Positions 1 to 5,807 of a stretch of DNA of 13,830 bases are shown in pieces. The stretch is from CAYJXA01 sp964404595. GTDB lineage: Archaea > Nanobdellota > Nanobdellia > Woesearchaeales > GW2011-AR9. The notes under the pieces were generated by a model that was given only the letters and a program-made list of their open reading frames with translations, was not told the DNA's origin and did no database searches. The position numbers and the translations under genes are program-made. Numbering within the stretch: the first letter of the stretch is position 1; each line of letters begins with the position of its first letter. The stretch covers positions 1 through 13,830 of the forward strand of contig CAYOKQ010000044.1 of assembly GCA_964404595.1 (NCBI GenBank), written 5' to 3'.

Positions 1-187
1 CAAGCGTTTGATCTTTGGTAGAAAGTGAAGATTCTACCTCATTCCTATTGGCTTTGGAACCGTCCAATTCTGTGAGCCTTATGGCTCTATTTTCTTTAAC
101 TATCTGTACGATCGCTTTTGAAAAAGAATGTAAATAAGAAGTCTCTTTATCATGCCGGGGCCTGGTTATTAAAAATTGCTTCACCAT
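1..187 (-). CDS. Partial hypothetical protein (N-terminal 62 residues), possibly caspase/CHAT-like
   Basis: Reading the minus strand from the ATG at 187, the frame stays open to the window edge for 62 codons, so this is the start of a longer gene whose C-terminus lies outside. The N-terminus reads MVKQFLITRPRHDKETSYL and later contains ELDGSKANRNEVES. The arrangement of a short beta strand, RPxHDxxTxYL, a helix, then LxGxxANRxxxES is what I recall at the start of archaeal proteins that continue into an F/LNGHG motif of caspase/CHAT-like fold. That continuation is not visible here, so the fold is only a guess. The gene starts 12 nt after the stop of the 70-aa gene and is the third member of the same minus-strand operon. 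No clear Shine-Dalgarno sequence precedes it. The call of a real coding region is fairly secure; its function is not. Confidence 0.6.
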   Translation of the reverse strand, partial: MVKQFLITRPRHDKETSYLHSFSKAIVQIVKENRAIRLTELDGSKANRNEVESSLSTKDQTL

Positions 188-199
188 CTTTTTGTATGA

Positions 200-412
200 T
201 TATTGTTCTGCTACTAATACTTTTAACATGTTCATTTGCGCTCGTATAATCTTTTTTCCAAAATCATCGCCAAGCTGGACATGCTCGATCAATTCTTTTA
301 TCGAAACGTTTCTTTTTGTGCCCAACATAATTTTTGACTCTGGATTAATAGTTTTCAATCTGGCCAAGACTAATTTTTTTTGTTCGGCATAAATGATATC
401 TGGTTCACTCAT
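200..412 (-). CDS. Small conserved-looking archaeal protein, 70 aa, function unknown
   Basis: This is a 70-residue soluble, mostly helical protein with no signal peptide, membrane segment or metal site. Its C-terminal half contains SIKELIEHVQLGDDFGKKII, which matches my recollection of a widespread archaeal family of 60-75 aa with the pattern KeELIeHVkkGDeiGkkIIe. Members of that family have no known activity that I am aware of. The ATG overlaps the stop of the upstream 64-aa gene by 4 nt (ATGA, 409-412), so the two are probably translationally coupled, and the next gene starts 12 nt downstream. The fixed trio suggests the proteins work together, perhaps as partners or regulators of the third, larger protein; that is inference from context only. 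Confidence 0.75.
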   Translation of the reverse strand: MSEPDIIYAEQKKLVLARLKTINPESKIMLGTKRNVSIKELIEHVQLGDDFGKKIIRAQMNMLKVLVAEQ

Positions 413-603
413 AATATTCCCACCAATTTCATTTTTTTAAGTATTTTATTTCCAAGTACAGTCTCGTTCGATATCTCAGCATAGGCTACATCCCATGAAT
501 AAGGCTTATCATCAATGACTGCCACTACCTGGGATCTCTCTGGAACGGGCAAATTAGCGTAGACACGTACAAATTTAGCGTTAAGCTCTTCAAATTCTTT
601 CAT
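409..603 (-). CDS. Small conserved-looking archaeal protein, 64 aa, function unknown
   Basis: This 64-residue protein begins MKEFEELNAKFVRVYANLPV and ends with ETVLGNKILKKMKLVGIL. I recall a family of similar archaeal proteins (MKxFxxLdxkFVrvYaNlPxpxRxxiiaVidxxPysWnxAYxEixnxTxLGxkILkkL), found next to the 70-aa family encoded just downstream. The sequence has no catalytic signature that I can name. It is the first gene of the left-edge operon: a TATA-like element lies 22-27 nt before the ATG, which would give a leaderless message, and the stop overlaps the next ATG as ATGA. The length and both ends fit the family as I remember it. A role as a small regulator or antitoxin-like partner is possible but not shown. 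Confidence 0.75.
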   Translation of the reverse strand: MKEFEELNAKFVRVYANLPVPERSQVVAVIDDKPYSWDVAYAEISNETVLGNKILKKMKLVGIL

Positions 604-620
604 TTTTAATTATTATTTGA

Positions 621-632
621 TGGATTTATACA
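621..632 (-). promoter_or_regulatory. TATA-like promoter of the left-edge three-gene operon
   Basis: On the minus strand this reads TGTATAAATCCA, with TATAAA 22-27 nt upstream of the ATG at 603, the spacing expected for a leaderless archaeal transcript. Other A/T-rich candidates (GGTATATATAAT near 679-690) lie further up in the 101-bp gap after the AAA ATPase gene, so which one is used cannot be decided by eye. Confidence 0.4.
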
Positions 633-704
633 TTTTTATCATTTTTATATTTTTATAATACTTACGATAATTTTTCTGATTATATATACCTTTCTGTGCG
701 AAAA

Positions 705-1796
705 TTAATTCAACACCACCATCGGCATCCCTTTCACCAATTCCGGAAATGCTTCCTCTAATCTTCGTTGCACTATCTGCTCCTGCGCCTTGGCAAACCA
801 CTGCGGCAATACCGAATTTACTTTCTCTAATGCCATTTCCATATCTTCCATCGTGATCCTCCTTCGTATTCCGGTGATGAAGAATTCTTTGAGCGGGATT
901 TCGGTGGCAATCTCACACAACGCCTTCAAGTCAGCGCCGGAATATCCTGCCGCTTTCTGCGCCAATAAAGTATAATCGAGCTGCTCTAAAGGCCTATGTT
1001 TCATCTGTAATCGCATTATGGCTTCTCTTGCTGCAGCATCAGGTGGCGGAATAAAGATGGTGGTGCCAAAACGTCCTTCACGCCGCAGCGCCGGATCGAT
1101 GGACCAAGGCTCATTGGTTGCCGCAAGTAATAATATCTGCTGATTTTTTGCATCCACACCATCCATCTCCGTGAGCAACTGCGCCACGGCATTGCGTTCA
1201 TGCGCATGCGACTGCGTCCTGTCGGCGCCCAGCACTTCAAATTCATCAAAGAAAATGATGGCAGGCTGGCTCTCTCGCGCTTTCTGAAATAATTCGGCGA
1301 TATTTTTTTCCGTCTCACCCACAAATTTGCTTTTGATATCAGATCCTTTCACATGGATAAAATTAACCTTTGCCTCATTGGCAGTTGCTTTGGCAATCAA
1401 GCTTTTGCCGCAGCCAGGAGGCCCATGCATTAAAATTCCTCCTCCCGCTTGCTTCCCGTAGTAGCGAAAGAGTTCAGGATTTTGAAATGGCTTGATTATC
1501 TTGAAGCAAATCTCTTCTTTAAGTTCTTCAAGCCCGCCGATATGAGCAAATCCAAACTCATTTTCACTGGGAGCAATGATCTTCCCTTGCATAAAATTAT
1601 TTTTTATATTTTTTCCTTTCAGGTATAATTTGTTGGCGATGGTGATGTATTCATCTTCTTTTTGTGGATGGGATCCTGATTGCTCTAATAAGAGCTTTGC
1701 CGCTTGCAAATAGCAGGCCGCAGCTTCCTGTGAATTTACCTCTTCCTGTTTTTGCGCTAATTTCACCAAAGTGAGTATTTCTTCTTCACTGCACAT
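705..1796 (-). CDS. MIT-domain AAA+ ATPase, Vps4/CdvC-like
   Basis: A 363-residue ATPase. Residues 3-65 form a three-helix region like an MIT domain, ending in IANKLYLKGKNIK. The AAA module starts at FAHIGGLEELKEEI (82 on) and has Walker A GPPGCGKS (125-132), a pore-loop segment KFVGETE (157-163), Walker B IIFFDEF (180-186, with F after DE where I/L is commoner), sensor 1 AATNEP (N228) and arginine fingers in LRREGRF (R239, R242). C-terminal helices follow. MIT followed by a single AAA domain is the architecture of Vps4/CdvC, which disassembles ESCRT-III-type polymers at membranes. The open frame extends upstream to 1868, but I chose the ATG at 1796: the added 24 residues would lie inside the preceding gene, and MCSEEE begins the MIT helix. 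The gene overlaps the upstream MIT-like gene by 11 nt, and no ESCRT-III/CdvB gene is in the window. Proteasome-like or other AAA roles remain possible. Confidence 0.85.
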   Translation of the reverse strand: MCSEEEILTLVKLAQKQEEVNSQEAAACYLQAAKLLLEQSGSHPQKEDEYITIANKLYLKGKNIKNNFMQGKIIAPSENEFGFAHIGGLEELKEEICFKIIKPFQNPELFRYYGKQAGGGILMHGPPGCGKSLIAKATANEAKVNFIHVKGSDIKSKFVGETEKNIAELFQKARESQPAIIFFDEFEVLGADRTQSHAHERNAVAQLLTEMDGVDAKNQQILLLAATNEPWSIDPALRREGRFGTTIFIPPPDAAAREAIMRLQMKHRPLEQLDYTLLAQKAAGYSGADLKALCEIATEIPLKEFFITGIRRRITMEDMEMALEKVNSVLPQWFAKAQEQIVQRRLEEAFPELVKGMPMVVLN

Positions 1797-2106
1797 GGTA
1801 TACCAGCTCCCTAATGTTCTGTAAAACGTCGTGATGATGATGCACTTGCTGAAATTCCTGCAACTCATTCAGTGTTTTTTGCGCCAGCTCTTGTTTGGTG
1901 AATTTTGTGGAGGTATTATTTCCCTGGCTTTTAGCATAACATTCATTCGCATTCTGCAATAATGTATCGTTCTTGCTCAATTCTGCCTGCAGGACATAGA
2001 TGCTGGCCGCTTCCAGAAAATGTTCTCTCATCTTGTGAAGATTGTTTTCTTTTTGGTACAAAAGTGCCAATGCTTCATGTCTTTTGGCATCATTTAGGCT
2101 GCACAT
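1786..2106 (-). CDS. Small MIT/TPR-like helical protein, 106 aa
   Basis: A 106-residue, all-helical, soluble protein with no catalytic motif. Residues 8-62 (from KRHEALALLYQKENN to ANECYAKSQG) follow the helix pattern of an MIT or TPR-like hairpin and resemble the N-terminal domain of the downstream ATPase: FLEAASIY matches YLQAAKLL, and ANECYAKS matches ANKLYLKG. It may therefore be a duplicated MIT domain without an ATPase. The C-terminal part is polar and contains a four-histidine run near residue 90. It is the middle gene of the trio, overlapping the upstream gene by 13 nt and the ATPase by 11 nt. I infer that it is an adaptor or regulator of the ATPase; the homology rests on a short by-eye alignment. 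Confidence 0.75.
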   Translation of the reverse strand: MCSLNDAKRHEALALLYQKENNLHKMREHFLEAASIYVLQAELSKNDTLLQNANECYAKSQGNNTSTKFTKQELAQKTLNELQEFQQVHHHHDVLQNIRELVYHVQ

Positions 2107-2591
2107 AGGTGATCCTCAGATAATTTTTCTTCATTCATGGCTGCTAATTCTAATTGTATACGTTGCATTAGATCATCTCGTTGTGTTTTCTGTGTTAATT
2201 TTGTATCTTTTGTGTCTACGATGCCCGGTGCACGATAAAGGGGCAGCCCATAGTCCTGCCAGCTTGATGCAAGAGGTTGCGTGGCACTTGTACGTAGCGG
2301 TTCCAACTCAACAGGAGTCCATACCGCTGGCGTGAATTGAACTTTCTGTATGGTGTTTCTTGATAGTTCATTGTTTTGAATTTGATACGATGACGCATAT
2401 TGATTTTGAGTTTGAGTTTGATAAGTGAACAATGGTCTGACATTCATTTGAATGGCATTATACAACTGCTGTTGCGGCATGAATTGATATGCTGATTTTT
2501 GTTGATAGTTATTTTGTGGAAGATATGCTGCAATTGGCATATAAGGCATGGCAATCTTTTGCAGCGTATATTGATGCGGAGAGCAGACCAT
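2094..2591 (-). CDS. Q/N/Y-rich low-complexity protein with a possible MIT-interacting motif
   Basis: A 165-residue protein, mostly predicted disordered. Of residues 26-75, 21 are Q or N and 6 are Y, giving a prion-like composition. Residues 85-120 contain spaced Pro and Trp (TPAVWTPVELEPL, SSWQDYGLPLYR). The C-terminus is a charged amphipathic helix, RDDLMQRIQLELAAMNEEKL (138-157), in which L141, R144, I145 and L147/L149 resemble a degenerate MIM1 (L-x-x-R-L-x-x-L), the motif by which ESCRT-III proteins bind MIT domains. There is no signal peptide or membrane helix. It is the first gene of the operon with the MIT-like protein and MIT-AAA ATPase, and its stop lies 13 nt inside the next gene. 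A later ATG at M15 (2549) is also possible as the start. It could be a substrate or scaffold for the ATPase; this is inference. Confidence 0.7.
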   Translation of the reverse strand: MVCSPHQYTLQKIAMPYMPIAAYLPQNNYQQKSAYQFMPQQQLYNAIQMNVRPLFTYQTQTQNQYASSYQIQNNELSRNTIQKVQFTPAVWTPVELEPLRTSATQPLASSWQDYGLPLYRAPGIVDTKDTKLTQKTQRDDLMQRIQLELAAMNEEKLSEDHLCAA

Positions 2592-2631
2592 GTGACATTT
2601 GGATTATGATGTAATAACAGAAGGCAAATGA

Positions 2632-2640
2632 GCTTAAATT
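2632..2640 (-). promoter_or_regulatory. Possible TATA element of the Q-rich/MIT/AAA operon
   Basis: The minus strand reads AATTTAAGC about 41-49 nt upstream of the ATG at 2591, which would leave a leader of roughly 20 nt. It is the best A/T-rich match between the ATG and the divergent plus-strand promoter, but it is weak. Confidence 0.25.
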
Positions 2641-2694
2641 GCTTTTGGAAGAAAGTGGGACAATTAAATCAATGTGCCTGGGTTTCTACGAATC

Positions 2695-2703
2695 TTTATA
2701 AAT
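2695..2703 (+). promoter_or_regulatory. TATA box of the IMPase-family gene
   Basis: TTTATAAAT is centred 25 nt before the ATG at 2724, the ideal spacing for a leaderless archaeal mRNA. The same spacing argues against the in-frame TTG at 2706 as the translation start, because it would lie within or upstream of the expected transcription start. Confidence 0.6.
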
Positions 2704-2723
2704 AATTGTATATCTTAGATTAT

Positions 2724-3491
2724 ATGTTAAAAGACATTGTAATTGAAGCTGTAAGAGAAGCTGGAAATTTTGCCTTAAGTCGTGTTGGAAACTATGGAGA
2801 AATTAAAAATAAGTCTCCTAAAGATTTTCTTACTGAAGTAGATGAAGAAGCGGAAAGAATGATCATTGACAAAATTAAAAGAAAATTTCCTGATGCCGGA
2901 TTTTATGCTGAAGAATCAGGACGACAAGGGGATGGAAAATATTTATTTGTAATAGATCCAATCGATGCTACTACAAATTATATCAAAGGAATACCACTTT
3001 TTGATATATCCATAGCTGTTTATGAAGGAGATCAGAATGTTTTAGGAGTTATTGCTTGTCCAAGGCTCGATGAATTATATATTGCTGAAAAAGGAAATGG
3101 TGCATATCTCAACGAAAAAAAAATTCAGATTTCAGATATTTCAGAACTTGGACGGGCAATAATTGGATGGAATAGGAGTAATCATACCCCTGAAATAGTA
3201 GAATCATCAAAAAAAGTTTTAGCTAAAATCCTTGATCGGGCAGCAACATTTAGAGTTTTTGGCACAGGGGGGTTAGATTATTGTTATATGGCAAAAGGTA
3301 GTTTTGATGCCTGTATCACGCCACTCGCGGAGCCCTTTCATAGTGCAGGATATATCATAATGGAAGAAGCAGGAGCAAAAGTCACCGATTATGAAGGAAG
3401 ACCGCATAGTTTAGAATCAAAAACAATTATTTCGGCAAATCCAAGCTTACATTCTCAAATTATCGATTTGGTTAGGGTAGGAGAAGAATAG
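2724..3491 (+). CDS. Inositol-monophosphatase-family protein (IMPase/FBPase-like)
   Basis: A 255-residue, full-length member of the Mg-dependent, Li-sensitive phosphatase superfamily, which in archaea hydrolyses inositol-1-phosphate and/or fructose-1,6-bisphosphate. Visible motifs: KDFLTEVDEEAE (33-44), AEES (62-65), DPIDATTNYIKGIP (78-91, with Ala where the family usually has Gly in DPIDGT), GTGGLDYCYMAKGSFDA (180-196) and IIMEEAGAKVTDYEG (211-225). The usual W/P-x-D-x-A-A-G segment reads EPFHSAG (203-209), so the Asp that ligates the third metal (D220 in human IMPA1) is replaced by H206. The first two metal sites (E63/E64, D78, D81) look intact. I start it at the ATG because of the TATA box 25 nt upstream. 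The next gene begins 3 nt after the stop. The family is certain; the substrate and full activity are not. Confidence 0.9.
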   Translation: MLKDIVIEAVREAGNFALSRVGNYGEIKNKSPKDFLTEVDEEAERMIIDKIKRKFPDAGFYAEESGRQGDGKYLFVIDPIDATTNYIKGIPLFDISIAVYEGDQNVLGVIACPRLDELYIAEKGNGAYLNEKKIQISDISELGRAIIGWNRSNHTPEIVESSKKVLAKILDRAATFRVFGTGGLDYCYMAKGSFDACITPLAEPFHSAGYIIMEEAGAKVTDYEGRPHSLESKTIISANPSLHSQIIDLVRVGEE

Positions 3492-3494
3492 ATT

Positions 3495-4535
3495 ATGTTA
3501 CGCGATATAGGATTACAAGATGATAAAGGTTACGATCAAGAGAATGCTCGTTACATCATTCATACTCTAATCAAAAATAGAGCGTTAGAACAAGAAGCAA
3601 TAGATTGCTTGCTAAATTTTCAGCATAACACTTCCTTCACCTACGATTCGAAAGATGTCTCTTGGGAGAAAAAAATTCGTGATGCCGAGGATGTTATGCG
3701 CCATATGTTTCTAGGCTACAAAAAAAAGTATTATGCAGAAGAGGAAGATATCAAAGATCAAGTAGTTACCTCCCACAGCGAGTATGCTTTTATATACGCT
3801 CTCGATTTAGCCATACAAGCAGGAATAACCGTGCATAATTTTGTTGAAAATAGTTCATCCCATAATCCACTCCAAATACGGGAGGAAATTATGGGAAGGT
3901 CTGATACGAATGCACAAGCCTTAAGAATTGAAAAGAGGCCTGATTTTAAAACCGGTGAGATGCCTCACAAATTAGTCGTGTATGCAGTTGACCGAGGGGC
4001 TGGAAAACGAGCGGTCATGACCTATGAACAGATTGCTCACGCCGCAGCAAGCAGAATCACTTCTATCGGACGATACGGACTGGTTCCCGGCGGCATCATT
4101 GGTGGCAATTTTCATCGCACCATATTTGGCTCCGTGGACAGAGCTGATCTTTGTATGCTTAACTATGACTCACAGCATCAAGCGGTAGTGCTGTGTCCGG
4201 TCGATCGTTTTGCGCAGGCACAGTATATGTTTAAATCGAGTATTGCAGTCATGGTCGATGGAGATAAAGCCCGGGGATTGGATATCATCGTAACCTCCGC
4301 AGAAAAAGAAAATCTTCCACAGATTTCTCCAGAGAATTTAGTCCTGGTTGTTCCTACCACCATGAATATTGAATGTTACCATTCTAATATTATTTATTAT
4401 GATCCTGCGCAGTGGGGGAATTTTCATGTGTTTAATGAATGGCTGCAGACAACGCCAGCAGGGATAGATGCTCTAGAGCAGGCACTGGGAAGGAAGATGA
4501 GTGAGATGAAGAGTGTGGAAGAGATTCGTGCTTGA
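3495..4535 (+). CDS. Hypothetical protein, 346 aa
   Basis: I do not recognise this protein. It is soluble with no signal peptide or membrane helix. The N-terminal 130 residues are mainly helical and charged (for example EKKIRDAEDVMRHM and KKKYYAEEEDI). From about residue 165 the pattern changes to alternating strands and helices, with YAVDRGAGKRAVMTYEQIAH, a Gly-rich turn RYGLVPGGIIGGNFHRTIFG (193-212), LCPVDRFAQAQY, and a strand-rich stretch ENLVLVVPTTMNIECYHSN near 281-299. The Gly-rich turn might bind a ligand, but it matches no motif I can name. It begins 3 nt after the IMPase-family gene and is probably co-transcribed with it, so a shared substrate is conceivable. AGGAG at 3479-3483 sits 11 nt before the ATG, rather far for a Shine-Dalgarno sequence. 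Confidence 0.7.
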   Translation: MLRDIGLQDDKGYDQENARYIIHTLIKNRALEQEAIDCLLNFQHNTSFTYDSKDVSWEKKIRDAEDVMRHMFLGYKKKYYAEEEDIKDQVVTSHSEYAFIYALDLAIQAGITVHNFVENSSSHNPLQIREEIMGRSDTNAQALRIEKRPDFKTGEMPHKLVVYAVDRGAGKRAVMTYEQIAHAAASRITSIGRYGLVPGGIIGGNFHRTIFGSVDRADLCMLNYDSQHQAVVLCPVDRFAQAQYMFKSSIAVMVDGDKARGLDIIVTSAEKENLPQISPENLVLVVPTTMNIECYHSNIIYYDPAQWGNFHVFNEWLQTTPAGIDALEQALGRKMSEMKSVEEIRA

Positions 4536-4583
4536 GATTACACTAAAAAGTGAACAGATACTTCTTGTATCTTCGTTTAGTCG

Positions 4584-4598
4584 AGAGAAAAAAGAAAA
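4584..4598 (-). terminator. Pyrimidine/T-rich terminator after the 145-aa gene
   Basis: Directly after the stop at 4599 the minus strand reads TTTTCTTTTTTCTCT, an oligo-T tract typical of archaeal termination. It lies in the 63-bp gap between two convergent genes. Confidence 0.4.
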
Positions 4599-5036
4599 TT
4601 ATTCTTTCTTAACACCTACTAATCGCCCATCTCCTGAAAAGATTGTATCAACATATTCTCTGAATAATTCTGTATTACCACCTGCGAGGGCTTCTACCAA
4701 CCTTTCATGGGCTTCTTTTAATCTAGACTGTTCAGTAAAAAAACGTCCATATTCAACCAGAGATAATTGCGTGGGGCTAATTCCTTCTATAACCTGCAAT
4801 TCTGGAATACGATATCCTCCGTCGCGTCGAACATGAGCAATGTAACGCTTATCACCATTCTGGATGCTTTGAACAAAGCCAGTAGAACCATCACTGATGC
4901 GGTCAACTAATCGGCAAAGCTCACTCTCAGCTTTATATCTCTGCTTAGGCGTGGTTGAACATTCGTATCTTTCTATTACTTCTTGAATTCTTCCAGCAAG
5001 ATGCATTTTTTCTTCATATGATTTCAAAAACTTCAT
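4599..5036 (-). CDS. Hypothetical protein, 145 aa
   Basis: I do not recognise this protein. It is soluble and charged. The N-terminal 55 residues are helical (MKFLKSYEEKMHLAGRIQEV and onward to ELCRLVDRI). The middle has a strand-like segment with KRYIAHVRRDGGYRIPELQV (63-82). A second long helical part follows (QSRLKEAHERLVEALAGG). There is no cysteine pair, nucleotide-binding loop or membrane segment. It is preceded by the 102-aa gene on the same strand across a 66-bp gap that contains a T-run, so it probably has its own promoter, although I see no convincing TATA box. A T-rich tract follows its stop. Confidence 0.6.
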   Translation of the reverse strand: MKFLKSYEEKMHLAGRIQEVIERYECSTTPKQRYKAESELCRLVDRISDGSTGFVQSIQNGDKRYIAHVRRDGGYRIPELQVIEGISPTQLSLVEYGRFFTEQSRLKEAHERLVEALAGGNTELFREYVDTIFSGDGRLVGVKKE

Positions 5037-5087
5037 TTAATGTGGATTAAACAACATTTTCCAGAGAATTATTGGAGTTGGGCTTTG

Positions 5088-5102
5088 ATAAAAAAGAAAA
5101 GA
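5088..5102 (-). terminator. T-rich terminator after the 102-aa gene
   Basis: On the minus strand, immediately after the stop at 5103, the sequence reads ATCTTTTCTTTTTTA. Such oligo-T tracts end archaeal transcripts, which suggests that the 102-aa and 145-aa genes are separate units. Confidence 0.4.
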
Positions 5103-5411
5103 TTATTTTTCAGGTGTTCTCATATAATCTGATTTTGCACAGTAGTGTTTTACTAATTTATCTGCGTAATCACGACCTTCTTTGCTCAGACCTACCTTTT
5201 CTTTAGCTTCTACTAGACCGATGGCAACCAATCCATAGAAAAGGTCAGCATTCGCTTCTTTTATCCTTAAAGCTGCTTCTACACCACTTCTAATTCTTCG
5301 GTTCATTTCCGCAGTTGGTTTTTGTCCACTAACTGCATGATACAATTGAGTAACTATACTTACAAGACTATCAGCTTGGTGCAATTGATTTACAAGAGTA
5401 TCAGTTTCCAT
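5103..5411 (-). CDS. Hypothetical helical protein, 102 aa
   Basis: I do not recognise this protein. It is 102 residues long, soluble and predicted to be almost wholly helical, with segments TDTLVNQLHQADSLVSIVTQ, MNRRIRSGVEAALRI and ADLFYGLVAIGLVEAKEKVG separated by short polar turns. The part from VEAKEKVGLSKEGRDYADKL resembles the wing end of some archaeal winged-helix or small regulatory proteins (where a loop such as LTxEG is common), but without a clear helix-turn-helix this is only a hint. It appears monocistronic, with a TATA-like element about 55 nt upstream and a T-rich terminator downstream. Confidence 0.55.
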   Translation of the reverse strand: METDTLVNQLHQADSLVSIVTQLYHAVSGQKPTAEMNRRIRSGVEAALRIKEANADLFYGLVAIGLVEAKEKVGLSKEGRDYADKLVKHYCAKSDYMRTPEK

Positions 5412-5461
5412 TGTAATTTACCCTTATTTTTGATTAATATCTTCCTAAAAAGTGCTACTAC

Positions 5462-5471
5462 TATTTAAATC
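5462..5471 (-). promoter_or_regulatory. TATA-like promoter of the 102-aa gene
   Basis: The minus strand reads GATTTAAATA 51-60 nt upstream of the ATG at 5411, which would give a leader of about 30 nt. AAGGG sits about 9 nt before the ATG and could serve as a weak ribosome-binding site. The region between 5412 and 5573 holds nothing else that I can identify. Confidence 0.35.
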
Positions 5472-5573
5472 TTTCGTCTCTCTTTAGTGAAAACACCATA
5501 AATCGTCTTGAAAGTTTATTTATCTTGCCAACACAGCAAACCCAAAAATGCAAATTCTACAAAAGAAACTGGC

Positions 5574-5726
5574 TTAGAAAGAATGTGTTGATTCTCCATA
5601 TTTCTCTTCCCATCCGCAATCCAAGCACGCCTGCACCTTCTTTCCTTCATCTTCATAGATATCCACATGGGAAGAGCCGCAGTGGCTGCATTTGTGTTTG
5701 TCTTCGGGGAGGGCGGTGTGGACCAT
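5574..5726 (-). CDS. Small zinc-ribbon protein, 50 aa
   Basis: This short minus-strand frame encodes 50 residues with two C-x-x-C knuckles: CSHCGS (13-18) and CLDCGW (34-39), 18 residues apart. That is the layout of a single zinc ribbon, with a strand pair (HVDIYEDEGKKVQAC) between the knuckles. It starts MVHTALPEDKHK, with a TATA-like element 30-38 nt upstream of the ATG. Small archaeal zinc-ribbon proteins often bind nucleic acid or act as subunits of transcription or translation machinery, but nothing here points to a particular partner. A different, longer minus-strand frame covers the same place (5516-5773) but lacks any such pattern. The call of a true gene rests on the two well-formed knuckles and the promoter position. 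Confidence 0.75.
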   Translation of the reverse strand: MVHTALPEDKHKCSHCGSSHVDIYEDEGKKVQACLDCGWEEKYGESTHSF

Positions 5727-5755
5727 GATTTGTTTATACGTTTATACTTATTAAC

Positions 5756-5764
5756 TTTATAAAA
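5756..5764 (-). promoter_or_regulatory. TATA box of the zinc-ribbon gene
   Basis: The minus strand reads TTTTATAAA 30-38 nt upstream of the ATG at 5726, leaving a leader of only a few nucleotides. Two further TATAAAC repeats lie between it and the ATG. Confidence 0.5.
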
Positions 5765-5776
5765 TTGTTGCACTAG

Positions 5777-5787
5777 TTTTTTAAATT
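5777..5787 (+). promoter_or_regulatory. TATA-like promoter of the 254-aa gene
   Basis: TTTTTTAAATT is centred about 26 nt before the ATG at 5808, fitting a leaderless transcript divergent from the zinc-ribbon gene. Confidence 0.45.
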
Positions 5788-5807
5788 AGATCATCTCCTA
5801 AAAAAAG

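Noticed and set aside
613..801. 62-aa minus-strand frame across the end of the ATPase gene
   Set aside because: It lies partly in the ATPase gene in another frame, and its tail translates the A/T-rich promoter region into Lys/Tyr/Ile.
1016..1324. 102-aa minus-strand frame inside the AAA domain
   Set aside because: It is fully contained within the ATPase gene in a different frame and is Arg/Met-rich without any motif.
1797..1868. Upstream extension of the AAA ATPase frame to 1868
   Set aside because: The added 24 residues lie inside the preceding gene and do not resemble MIT or AAA sequence; the ATG at 1796 begins the MIT helix.
2706..2723. TTG start for the IMPase-family gene
   Set aside because: The TATA box at 2695-2703 would put the transcription start after this codon; the ATG at 2724 fits the family N-terminus.
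5516..5773. 85-aa minus-strand frame
   Set aside because: It overlaps the zinc-ribbon gene in another frame, has a basic, random-looking composition and contains no motif.
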